Source of the DNA: Chitinophaga dinghuensis
GTDB lineage: Bacteria > Bacteroidota > Bacteroidia > Chitinophagales > Chitinophagaceae
Direction of reading: 5' to 3'
Assembly (NCBI RefSeq): GCF_003259435.1
Contig: NZ_QLMA01000010.1
Span: forward strand, 1 to 64,000
Length of the DNA: 64,000 nucleotides
Shown here: piece by piece, positions 33,912-42,277 of the stretch
Layout of the letters: every line of letters begins with the position of its first letter
How positions within the stretch are numbered: the first letter of the stretch is position 1
The notes under the pieces: generated by a model
The model's database searches: none
Told to the model about the DNA's origin: nothing
The model's input: the letters and a program-made list of their open reading frames with translations, nothing else
Position numbers and translations under genes: made by a program

Positions 33912-34934
33912 TTAATACCCTCGTTGACCGTTTTTCCTAATAGTCAGCGTGTCATTGTTCTTATCTATGGTTACATTTAGTATCGCCGACAATTCAAACA
34001 GTACAGTGTTAATGTTGCGAAGCGATAAAGTCCCCTGTATGGTTTTATTGGCAATGGATGAGTCCTGCAATACAATGGCATAACCATATTGATCTTGCAA
34101 TGCTTCAAATATCTCCTTCACGGAGGTGTTTACTAGCTCCATTTTATTTTCCTTCCAGGCCGTGGTGGATAAGCCACTGGAAGGTATTTTCATTAGCTGG
34201 TAGTTGGTAATATCGTATCTTACTTTTTCGTCAGGACTCAATACAATGGATGTGTGGTGCTCCGGATCTGTTACTCTTACTTTTCCGGTTTGCAAATATA
34301 CTTCCGTTCTGTTTCTTCTTGATTTTATATTAAATACTGTTCCTAATACTTCTACATTCAACTTCCCCGCATGTACGGTAAATGGCGCTGCCAGCTGAAT
34401 ACGCGAAGGTTTGACGTCAAATAGCGCCTCTCCCTCTATCCAAACTTCCCGTTTCGCTGAATTCCATTTAGCGTAAGCCAGACTTGAATTCGCATTCAGC
34501 ATCACAGTGGAGGCATCCGGCAATGTTACCAACATATGTTGTCCGTTACCTGTACTGAAATGTTTGGTACGATTGGCATAGAGATAATATCCTCCGGCCA
34601 AAGCCACTGGCGCCAGTATAGCTGCGGCCCATTTCATTATCCGCCTCCGGATGGATACCACGCGAGTTGGTGTGCCAGCTGTGGCAATCCCCGCCTGTAT
34701 ATTATGCCAGACAGCGGATTTGATAGTTTCGGGAGATGAAATCCGCTCCAGCCGGAATATCCCCGCTGCAACCGACTTTGCGGCGAGCATCTCTTCCAGA
34801 TTAGCAGGACCTTCCTGTTGCCACTGTTCCCAAAACAACACTGCCTCTGGCCTTGCATACCTCACCCAATCCAGGAAGAACGCATCTTCCAGGAACTGCT
34901 CTTTCGTATATGATGTATAGTTATCCTTTCCCAA
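33912..34934 (-). CDS. FecR-type anti-sigma factor (locus 1)
   Basis: 340 residues. N-terminal cytoplasmic part with a W-x-x-Y-A-R-P-E-A-V-x-F-W-E-Q-W segment that binds sigma, one membrane helix (about 101-119) and a periplasmic FecR domain containing VTLPDASTVMLNANSSLAYA and VEVLGTVFNIKSRRNRTEVY, then the STN-like final domain. It senses the STN domain of the transporter encoded downstream and controls the sigma factor encoded divergently at 35191. Confidence 0.92.
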   Translation of the reverse strand: MGKDNYTSYTKEQFLEDAFFLDWVRYARPEAVLFWEQWQQEGPANLEEMLAAKSVAAGIFRLERISSPETIKSAVWHNIQAGIATAGTPTRVVSIRRRIMKWAAAILAPVALAGGYYLYANRTKHFSTGNGQHMLVTLPDASTVMLNANSSLAYAKWNSAKREVWIEGEALFDVKPSRIQLAAPFTVHAGKLNVEVLGTVFNIKSRRNRTEVYLQTGKVRVTDPEHHTSIVLSPDEKVRYDITNYQLMKIPSSGLSTTAWKENKMELVNTSVKEIFEALQDQYGYAIVLQDSSIANKTIQGTLSLRNINTVLFELSAILNVTIDKNNDTLTIRKNGQRGY

Positions 34935-35190
34935 TAGCCTTTCTTAGTTGGTGTTTCATGGGCGTTCAGAGGTAGTAAAATCCCCCACGCTTAAATAAGA
35001 ACACAGGGATTTTGCAAAACACCCCACTTTTTTTTAATTATTTTAATTTTTCTTAAAAGATTTTTTAACTCAATTGTTTTTATACATTTACAATCATATT
35101 TATATCCTTATATCATTCAACCAAAGACAGTCATTCGCCAGTCAGCCACCAGCTGGATTTTTTTTGTACTTTTAATGCGAGAAGTTGGAC

Positions 35191-35808
35191 ATGGATCTTT
35201 CATCAGCATCTGATACTGCACTCTGGGAAGCACTGCTTCATAGCAATGAACAAGCATTTGCCGAAATATACGACCGGTATTTCCACCGGCTATATGAATA
35301 TGCTATGCGTCTCCATTCCGAAGAAGAACTAGTAAAAGATACCATCCAGGAACTATTCATTAAACTCTGGACCAACAGGCAAAATCTCAGCGACAGCGTA
35401 GACCTGCGCCCATACCTGTTTGTAGCGATGCGCAGTACGCTCTACAACCGGCTCCGCCCCCGCAGAAATGTAAAGCTGATCGCCTTTGATAAAGATCAAC
35501 ACGACTTCCTCGCCCACTTTTCTACAGAACACGCCTATATCAATAACGAGCAGGTACAGCAACAACAAAAACAAATAGCGGATGCCCTCAACCAACTTAA
35601 TAGTCGGCAAAAGGAAATAATCTATCTACGCTATTTTGAAGAAATGGATTATGATCAAATAGGCGCTATTATGAATATATCCGTCAAAGGCGCCTATAAA
35701 CTCTCCGCAAGAGCTTTAAAAAATATGAGAGATATCATGCAGGTATCCATGCCAGTACTCATTCTCATGCTACAGGCTTACAAAGCTACCTGCCTGAAAC
35801 AACAATAA
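35191..35808 (+). CDS. ECF RNA polymerase sigma factor (locus 1)
   Basis: 205 residues from the ATG at 35191. A TTG two codons earlier is not needed. Region 2 has AFAEIYDRYFHRLYEYAMR and the D-T-I-Q-E-L-F-I-K-L-W motif, and region 4 has LNSRQKEIIYLRYFEEMDYDQ. It should direct transcription of the FecR-SusC-SusD operon. Unlike locus 3 it is divergent from the FecR gene, 256 bp away. Its stop codon directly abuts that of the convergent YjbQ-like gene. Confidence 0.92.
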   Translation: MDLSSASDTALWEALLHSNEQAFAEIYDRYFHRLYEYAMRLHSEEELVKDTIQELFIKLWTNRQNLSDSVDLRPYLFVAMRSTLYNRLRPRRNVKLIAFDKDQHDFLAHFSTEHAYINNEQVQQQQKQIADALNQLNSRQKEIIYLRYFEEMDYDQIGAIMNISVKGAYKLSARALKNMRDIMQVSMPVLILMLQAYKATCLKQQ

Positions 35809-36234
35809 TTATTCTTCTCCCCATAAAGTCAGTACCAGACTCCGGGAACCGCCGTCATTCCTATGTTCACAGAGATATATTCCCTGCCAGGTACCCAGCG
35901 CCAACCTGCCGCCATTTACCGGTATCATCACAGAACTCCCTAGCAACGAGGCTTTCAGATGAGCAGGCATATCATCAGACCCTTCATAATTATGTTCGTA
36001 GTCCGGATCATCTTCCGGAACCGCCTTGTTGAAAAATGTCTCAAAATCTACACGCACCGTAGGATCTGCATTTTCATTGATCGTCAAACCTGCAGATGTA
36101 TGCTGTATAAATACCTGCAACATGCCCATCTTAATACGCGATATCTGCGGCATCGCCTGCAATACCTCTCCCGTGATCAGGTGAAATCCCCTGCTCCGCG
36201 GACGTAACCTTACACCCTGCTGATAAATTTTCAT
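35809..36234 (-). CDS. YjbQ/UPF0047-family protein
   Basis: 141 residues from the ATG at 36234. This start (MKIYQQGVRLRPRSRGFHLI) fits family members and lies just after a -7 box. A longer frame to 36297 would contain the promoter. Signature motifs: G-M-L-Q-V-F-I-Q-H-T-S-A-G-L-T-I-N-E-N-A-D-P-x-V, P-E-D-D-P-D-Y-E-H, D-D-M-P-A-H-L-K and the C-terminal GTWQGIYLCEHR. Members rescue thiamine-phosphate synthase mutants weakly, but the true reaction is unknown. Single gene, cytoplasmic. Confidence 0.9.
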   Translation of the reverse strand: MKIYQQGVRLRPRSRGFHLITGEVLQAMPQISRIKMGMLQVFIQHTSAGLTINENADPTVRVDFETFFNKAVPEDDPDYEHNYEGSDDMPAHLKASLLGSSVMIPVNGGRLALGTWQGIYLCEHRNDGGSRSLVLTLWGEE

Positions 36235-36238
36235 ATCC

Positions 36239-36246
36239 CAAATGTA
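36239..36246 (-). promoter_or_regulatory. -7 box TACATTTG directly before the YjbQ start
   Basis: TAnnTTTG on the minus strand, only 4 nt before the ATG at 36234. Transcription would start at or next to the ATG, giving a leaderless message. The whole stretch TACATTTGGGATATGAAA closely matches that before the SRPBCC gene at 50115. Confidence 0.4.
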
Positions 36247-36289
36247 ATACATCCCTAATTTTATACTAGCGGAGAGAACGTCTGTATAT

Positions 36290-36315
36290 GAACACAAATG
36301 TTCCGAAAACGGACA
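36290..36315. promoter_or_regulatory. Palindromic motif upstream of MacB-like permease 2
   Basis: TGTTCCGAAAACGGACA (36299-36315) has arms TGTCCG/CGGACA with one extra T. GAACA (36290-36294) with TGTTC (36299-36303) forms an overlapping second dyad. The core GTTC-GAAA-CGGAC is shared with the region before the first permease (12514-12529, minus strand). It sits 93 bp before the start codon. Confidence 0.45.
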
Positions 36316-36407
36316 TTCAACAGTTATAAAAAAAATACAAGTAACTGCAAATCAATATTATAACAATACGGCATTTACTTTGTCCTCCCCTAACAAACGT
36401 ATGTATC

Positions 36408-38837
36408 GTGATCTATAACTATCTGAAAATAGCATTTCGTAACCTGTGGAAGAATAAAGCATTCTCCGCTATCAATATAACCGGTCTGGCCATCGGAATC
36501 GCCACCAGCCTGGTCATCTTGCTTTATATAGCGCATGAACTCAGCTATGACAGATTCAATAAACAGGCCGATCGTATCGTCAGAGTGGTGTTTCGTGGAC
36601 TGGTAAAAGGGGAACCTATGAATGAAGCCAATGTGTTCCCGCCGGTGGCTGCCACCCTGAAAGCAGAATTTCCCGAGGTAGAAGATGCGGTGCGTATTCG
36701 TGCAGAAGGAGCAGTACTCCTGCAACATGATGGCAAAACATTCCAGGAACCTTTCCTGGGCTACGCCGATCCTTCCTTCTTTAAGATCTTCAGCGTAAAC
36801 CTGCTCAGCGGAGATGTGAATACCATCCTGAATGCGCCGAATACCATGGCACTCTCCTCTTCCACAGCCCTAAAATATTTCGGTAACCAAAACCCCGTAG
36901 GACAAACGCTGCGCTTTAAGAACTCGGGGCAGGACTTCCTGATCACCGGCGTATTCCAGGATATGCCCGAAAATGCACATTTTCATTTCGACCTTCTCGC
37001 TTCAATGGCCTCCGTACCAGATGCGAAATCCGACTCCTGGATGACTTCCGGCTATTTTACCTATCTGCTCCTGCGACCAGGATATGATTATCACAAACTG
37101 GAAGCTAAATTCCCGTCTCTCCTGGATAAATACATGAGCCCACAGATGCAGCTATCCATGCACCTGACACTTTCCGAATTCAAGGCTGGAGGCAATAACA
37201 TAGGTATATATCTCCAACCGCTGACAGATATTCACCTGCATTCCAATTTCTCCGGCGATCTCGACGTACCCGGCGATATCCGCTATATCTATATATTCGG
37301 CGCTATCGTGCTTTTCATGATCCTGATTGCCTGCATCAACTTTATGAACCTTACTACCGCCAATGCGGTAGGCAGGGTAAAAGAAGTAGCCATGCGGAAA
37401 GTATTGGGCGCTCCTAAAGGCCGACTCACCCTGCAGTTCCTCCTGGAATCAATAATGCTCACTTTCATTGCTACCGCTATTGCAGCGATAATCGCCATGT
37501 TGGCATTGCCCGCATTCAATCAGATCTCCGGAAGAAATATTCAACTACATTGGCTGGGACAACCTTGGCTCATACTGAGCTTAGTACTCAGTGCACTGGT
37601 AATAGGAATCATTGCCGGCTGCTATCCCGCCTTCTTTCTGGCTTCCTTTAAGCCCCAGGCAGCCTTGAAGACCAGTTTCACACCTGGCGGAAAACAAGGT
37701 TCCCGACTACGCAGCGGACTTGTCGTCTTCCAGTTCTTCATTTCTATTACATTAATGGTCAGCACCGCAGTTGTATACAAACAACTTTCCTATATCCAGC
37801 ATAAGAAACTCGGTTATAATAAAGAACAGATCCTCATTTTGCAGGATGTCAACCAGCTAACAGATGGGCAAAGAACGGAACTGAAAAATTATATCCTGCA
37901 ACAATCGCAGGTAGCAGGACTTACTGTATCAGGGTATCTGCCTTCAGGAAACAGTTGGAGTAACAACTTCTTCGTTTTTGAGAACAATACCAGTGCGCAG
38001 ATCAAAACGTTGCGATATGAAGTGGACGAAAACTATATTCCCGTCATGGGCATGGATATATCGGCCGGAAGGAATTTTTCACCCACGTTTGGGACAGACA
38101 CTTCTGCCGCCATCCTGAACGAGTCCGCAGTAAAAGCGATGGGTTGGGGAAATGACGCCATTGGCAAGACGTTCCAAAGGACCAGCAACGACGGTATCAG
38201 CTCAACTTATCATGTAGTGGGTGTGGTAAAAGATTTCCACTTCAGATCTATGCATACCCGGATTTCTCCGTTGGTAATGACTTTACGCGAAAATAGTTAC
38301 GGTCCCTTTTATATCATAAAGACACGCGCCGCAGACCCAGGGCCTCTCCTGGCGGATCTAAAAAGAACCTGGGAAAGAATGAATACCAATGTACTATTCA
38401 GTTACTCCTTCCTGGATCAGCGCTTCACAGATACCTATCGTTCGGAAGCCAATACGGCAAAGACATTGACCATCTTCGCCGCATTAACCATATTTGTAGC
38501 CTGTCTGGGAGTTTTCGGCCTCGCCACTTTCACCGCCCGTAAACGCAGTAAAGAAATCGGAATCCGCAAAGTACTGGGCGCCAGTGTTACCAGTATCATC
38601 ACCATGCTGTCTATGGATTTTCTGAAACTGGTCATTATCGCTTTTGTCATTGCCGGCCCGGTATCCTGGTATATTATGAACAACTGGCTTAAAGGATTTG
38701 CCTACCGCATAAATATTGGATGGAGCATTTTTGCACTGATTGGCATTGCCGCAATACTCATTACATTATTAACCGTGAGTACGCAGGCAATTCGGGCGGC
38801 CTTAGCTAATCCTGTCAATAGTATTAAAACCGATTAG
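36408..38837 (+). CDS. MacB/FtsX-like ABC transporter permease (copy 2)
   Basis: 809 residues starting with GTG at 36408; MIYNYLKIAFRNLWKNKAFS aligns with copy 1. Same layout: helix near 18-40, periplasmic domain, three helices with VKEVAMRKVLGAPKGRL, a further helix, second periplasmic domain and last three helices with RKRSKEIGIRKVLGASV. No ATPase gene next to it, as for copy 1. Inner membrane. The upstream palindrome suggests regulation common with copy 1. Confidence 0.88.
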   Translation: MIYNYLKIAFRNLWKNKAFSAINITGLAIGIATSLVILLYIAHELSYDRFNKQADRIVRVVFRGLVKGEPMNEANVFPPVAATLKAEFPEVEDAVRIRAEGAVLLQHDGKTFQEPFLGYADPSFFKIFSVNLLSGDVNTILNAPNTMALSSSTALKYFGNQNPVGQTLRFKNSGQDFLITGVFQDMPENAHFHFDLLASMASVPDAKSDSWMTSGYFTYLLLRPGYDYHKLEAKFPSLLDKYMSPQMQLSMHLTLSEFKAGGNNIGIYLQPLTDIHLHSNFSGDLDVPGDIRYIYIFGAIVLFMILIACINFMNLTTANAVGRVKEVAMRKVLGAPKGRLTLQFLLESIMLTFIATAIAAIIAMLALPAFNQISGRNIQLHWLGQPWLILSLVLSALVIGIIAGCYPAFFLASFKPQAALKTSFTPGGKQGSRLRSGLVVFQFFISITLMVSTAVVYKQLSYIQHKKLGYNKEQILILQDVNQLTDGQRTELKNYILQQSQVAGLTVSGYLPSGNSWSNNFFVFENNTSAQIKTLRYEVDENYIPVMGMDISAGRNFSPTFGTDTSAAILNESAVKAMGWGNDAIGKTFQRTSNDGISSTYHVVGVVKDFHFRSMHTRISPLVMTLRENSYGPFYIIKTRAADPGPLLADLKRTWERMNTNVLFSYSFLDQRFTDTYRSEANTAKTLTIFAALTIFVACLGVFGLATFTARKRSKEIGIRKVLGASVTSIITMLSMDFLKLVIIAFVIAGPVSWYIMNNWLKGFAYRINIGWSIFALIGIAAILITLLTVSTQAIRAALANPVNSIKTD

Positions 38838-38944
38838 GGACAAGGGTTTCGCGTCTGGGTGAAAAAATATTTATTTTTTTTTCAGATTCACTGTAACATT
38901 TTAAAAGGCTGTGTATCTAAAAGGAAATTTAAAACAAAACACCC

Positions 38945-39790
38945 ATGAAAAAGATATTTGCTCTCGTCCTCATTTTACTGATGGGCGCCCTGTTTCTGAA
39001 CGTATTCGCACAAGATAAACAACCTTCTTTCTCTGTAAAAACAAGCGGAAAAGGCAAACAAGCGATTCTATTTATCCCTGGCTTTACTTGCAGCGGCGAT
39101 GTATGGAATGAAACAACTACCCATCTCGGTAACAAATACACCAGTCATGTATTCACTATGGCAGGCTATGCCGGCTCTCCTGCTCAGGCAGCGCCTAATC
39201 TGGACGTATGGATCGAAGATATCGTAGCATATGTACGCAAAAACAAACTGGATCATCCGGTGATTATAGGACACAGTCTCGGTGGCGGTTTAGCCATGGC
39301 GCTTGCCTCCCGTTACCCAGATCTGTTCGGCAAGATCATTGTCGTAGATGCATTACCGTGTCTGGGCTCCCTCTGGAACCCCTCCTTTAAATCTGAAGCC
39401 CAACCTGATTGCAGCGCAATGGAGAGTCAAATTATGCCACTAACTGATTCTCAGCTTTATAAGATGCAGAAAAGGACGGCAGTGCAACTCTGTGCCGATA
39501 CCCTCGCACAGAAAAGCATTGTGAAATGGGGCGCCACTACTGATAAGAAAACCTATGCCGACACCTACTGTCAGTTCGCTAATATGGACCAAAGAGAAAG
39601 CATCGGACAAATAAAAATCCCTGCATTGGTACTTTTAGAAGCACGTTTTGTTAACTTTAAACCGGCGATTGAAGATCAATATAAACAAATGAAAACCGCT
39701 ACCTTGAAATTCGCCGACAAAGGTTTACACTTCATCATGTATGACGATAAAGAATGGTATCTTAACCAAATCGACCAATTCCTCCAGTAG
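38945..39790 (+). CDS. Exported alpha/beta hydrolase
   Basis: 281 residues. Signal peptide (about 1-22, ending NVFAQ). Alpha/beta-hydrolase fold with the oxyanion segment FIPGFTCSGDVW, nucleophile Ser111 in GHSLGGG and catalytic His in KGLHFIMYDD. Four Cys in the mature part suggest disulfides in the periplasm. Substrate unknown. The last 50 nt overlap the start of the following sigma-factor gene in another frame. Confidence 0.85.
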   Translation: MKKIFALVLILLMGALFLNVFAQDKQPSFSVKTSGKGKQAILFIPGFTCSGDVWNETTTHLGNKYTSHVFTMAGYAGSPAQAAPNLDVWIEDIVAYVRKNKLDHPVIIGHSLGGGLAMALASRYPDLFGKIIVVDALPCLGSLWNPSFKSEAQPDCSAMESQIMPLTDSQLYKMQKRTAVQLCADTLAQKSIVKWGATTDKKTYADTYCQFANMDQRESIGQIKIPALVLLEARFVNFKPAIEDQYKQMKTATLKFADKGLHFIMYDDKEWYLNQIDQFLQ

Positions 39791-40265
39791 TCTCCAAGCC
39801 TCTTTTGATCAGATCTATACCGATTATTGGGACAAAGTTTTCCGCCTCTGTATGGGTTATGTCAACGATGACGATTGGGCGAAAGATATTGCACAGGATA
39901 CATTCATCACCGTTTGGCAACAACTCCCGAAATTCAGACAAGAAGCAGCCGTAGGTACCTGGATATTCAGAATCGCCTGTAATAACTGCCTACGGCAGCT
40001 GGAACGCAGCAGTAAATTTGTTCACAAAGAGGTAGACAAAGCAGATGAAAGCAGTAGTCGCGTGAACGAGGACGAAATTAATTTCCTCTATAAATGTATT
40101 GCAACGTTAAGTGAAACAGACAGGCTGATTATTTCCATGGAACTGGAGAATGTTAAACAAACAGAAATAGCCAGCATCATGGGTATGAGCGAATCAAATG
40201 TGAGAGTAAGAGTACATCGGATCAAAGAAAAACTAACAGAAAAATTTAAAGAATATGAACGCTGA
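39741..40265 (+). CDS. ECF RNA polymerase sigma factor
   Basis: 174 residues. Region 2: FDQIYTDYWDKVFRLCMGYV and D-I-A-Q-D-T-F-I-T-V-W. Region 4: LSETDRLIISMELENVKQTE followed by I-A-S-I-M-G-M-S-E-S-N-V-R-V-R-V-H-R-I-K-E-K-L. The ATG lies inside the upstream hydrolase gene (50-nt overlap). I see no other usable in-frame start before region 2, so the overlap looks real. Overlaps the next gene by 11 nt. The membrane protein that follows is the likely anti-sigma factor. Confidence 0.9.
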   Translation: MTIKNGILTKSTNSSSSLQASFDQIYTDYWDKVFRLCMGYVNDDDWAKDIAQDTFITVWQQLPKFRQEAAVGTWIFRIACNNCLRQLERSSKFVHKEVDKADESSSRVNEDEINFLYKCIATLSETDRLIISMELENVKQTEIASIMGMSESNVRVRVHRIKEKLTEKFKEYER

Positions 40266-40860
40266 CGATAAATTCCAGGAACTGTGGCGAAGCAAGAAAT
40301 CAGTACCAGCAATCAGTTCTCAGGACTTAATAAAAAAAGTAGGACAGGTAAAGAATAAGCTCCGGTCGAAGATAGTGTTTACAACCCTCGTTCTCATTGG
40401 AGTACTGCTATACATCGACATTTTCGTTTTTCAGCAACATCCACCGAAATTAGTTACCTCCTATATTGGCGCCGTACTGTTGAATATAGCCATCATAGTA
40501 CAAACAGCAGCATATGCAGGCTTCTTAAAATTGCTCTTTGAGAACGCCAGTACAGATGCTCCGATCCATGATTACCTGCAACATATGATGCAGGTAAGAG
40601 ACCGCAGACGGTTTATGCAAAAAACGATACTGAACATATATTATGTCTGTCTGATAATTGGGATTGGACTTATATTCATAGAGGCATTGCAAAATGTCTC
40701 CAACCCGGGAATCAGAATTGCATTACCAGTAGGGGCGGCATGTTATATGGGAATCATGTGGTTTACTGCCAGAAAAAATGAGATCAAAAAATCAGAAAAA
40801 GATTTAGGAGCGGTGATTGAGAAGTTGCAGGCAATAGTGGAAGATACGAAGCACGCTTAA
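40255..40860 (+). CDS. Membrane protein, likely anti-sigma partner
   Basis: 201 residues. A short soluble N-terminal part (about 1-35: DDKFQELWRSKKSVPAISSQ) precedes four membrane helices (about 38-58, 67-90, 122-142, 148-165) and a short charged tail. Not a FecR or zinc-type anti-sigma by motif. It is coupled to the sigma gene by an 11-nt overlap, the common place for an anti-sigma factor. Function is inferred from position only. Confidence 0.75.
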   Translation: MNADDKFQELWRSKKSVPAISSQDLIKKVGQVKNKLRSKIVFTTLVLIGVLLYIDIFVFQQHPPKLVTSYIGAVLLNIAIIVQTAAYAGFLKLLFENASTDAPIHDYLQHMMQVRDRRRFMQKTILNIYYVCLIIGIGLIFIEALQNVSNPGIRIALPVGAACYMGIMWFTARKNEIKKSEKDLGAVIEKLQAIVEDTKHA

Positions 40861-40883
40861 CGATCTCCTTCCCTTTAAAATAC

Positions 40884-40917
40884 AAAATCCAGGCTCAGAA
40901 GAGCCTGGATTTTTTTT
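40884..40917. terminator. Bidirectional rho-independent terminator
   Basis: AAAATCCAGGCTC with GAGCCTGGATTTT, 13-bp stem, loop AGAA and eight T on the plus side. The A-run on the other side makes it work for the minus-strand SusD gene too. It sits between convergent operons. Confidence 0.9.
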
Positions 40918-40952
40918 AAACATAAGCATGATAACCGCAAGATCTTTTCTGC

Positions 40953-42257
40953 TTAGAATGCAGGATCTGCCGGTGTGTTCGGATTGTCGTTTCTTTCTAC
41001 GAGCGGGTAAGGGAGGTAGCTGCGTTTACGCTCTGCTACCGGCCTGTTGAAGCGGCGACTATCTTCCAACTCCTGACCACAGGAATAGAGCTCTATTCTG
41101 CGGTGTTGATAGATGGAATCCAGTAATGCCTGCTGCCCGGAAACACTGGCAATCGCAGGTAATCCTGCACCAACGCCAAATGCGTCAGCGGATGGTAGTT
41201 TGGTCACTACTTTATTCAGCTGTGCGAGTCCATTGGGAATATCGTTCTGACGTGCATAGCACTCCGCTTTAATTAATATTACTTCTCCTGGCAGGTAAAC
41301 TGGAACCGGAGATGTTGGCGTTGTATAGAAACCAGTGAGTACATATGGTAATGTACCGGAAGTAGGTTTCACAATATAAAAAGGTACGCGCAAATCTGCC
41401 GGACTAGGCTGAAATCCTGTAGGCAAGCCCATTGTAGGGCCTGTTGTCTGCCAGATATTATTGGTAGCCGTTACCAGGGCATAGATCGGATTGTTTACCT
41501 GTGCGTTGAAATTCAGTGTAGACTTCACCGTTAGATCTACGTTATTAGCAGCAGCCAGTGCAGAAACATAATCGCCACCATAAAGCGCATAGCGCGCTTT
41601 CAAAGCATACAGTGTATTGATAATGTTAATACCCTGTGGTAAATAGGGAGCGATACTGGCACTAACAGGATTAGCTTTCACTACATTGATCGCATTATCG
41701 AGTATAGCCGCAGCCTTCAGATATCCCTGCTGTCCGGGAATAAAATGCACATCGTCGTTGATATTATCTGGCTTACCGCTGGTATCTGGTATCTGCTGGA
41801 AGAAATTGGCTTGCACGCCCATTGCCCAGGCTTTGAAGATAGACGTGTAAGCAATAACGCCACTGGCATATCCCGGATCAGTAATCACTTTTGGCGTTGC
41901 TGCCAGGATATTATTGGATTCGTATACAATCTTGGTACTTACTGCCCACAGCTGATTAACAACAGCATTCGTGTTCAGTACTTTCACTCCTCCCGCAGTC
42001 AACTGTGCTTCATCGGCGTTACCACTGTTGGTAACATACGCTTCCCCGGTGAGCAACGTACCCGCCGTGATGGTGTTATACAAAAGTCCAGTACGATCTT
42101 TTGAATACCATGCCTGCAAGCCCACCGTCGCATCTGTGATAGTGGTAGGCGAACTATATGCCTGTGACGAAGAAGGGCCGGTTGGGTCCTGGAAATTTTT
42201 GGAACAAGCAGCGAAGGCCATTGTACCCACCAGGCAATATTTAATATATCGTTTCAT
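40953..42257 (-). CDS. SusD/RagB-family lipoprotein (locus 2)
   Basis: 434 residues. Lipobox AFAAC gives Cys18 as lipidated residue. Helical SusD body with the C-terminal YQHRRIELYSCGQELEDSRR segment, where R-R-I-E-L-Y-x-x-G-x-x-x-x-D-x-R-R is a SusD hallmark. It partners the SusC encoded 20 bp upstream. The locus also codes for a GH9-deacetylase fusion and a DeoR-type regulator, pointing to beta-linked glucan, possibly amino-sugar-containing, as ligand. Confidence 0.88.
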   Translation of the reverse strand: MKRYIKYCLVGTMAFAACSKNFQDPTGPSSSQAYSSPTTITDATVGLQAWYSKDRTGLLYNTITAGTLLTGEAYVTNSGNADEAQLTAGGVKVLNTNAVVNQLWAVSTKIVYESNNILAATPKVITDPGYASGVIAYTSIFKAWAMGVQANFFQQIPDTSGKPDNINDDVHFIPGQQGYLKAAAILDNAINVVKANPVSASIAPYLPQGINIINTLYALKARYALYGGDYVSALAAANNVDLTVKSTLNFNAQVNNPIYALVTATNNIWQTTGPTMGLPTGFQPSPADLRVPFYIVKPTSGTLPYVLTGFYTTPTSPVPVYLPGEVILIKAECYARQNDIPNGLAQLNKVVTKLPSADAFGVGAGLPAIASVSGQQALLDSIYQHRRIELYSCGQELEDSRRFNRPVAERKRSYLPYPLVERNDNPNTPADPAF

Positions 42258-42277
42258 GATGTTTCGCTTTTAAGGAT

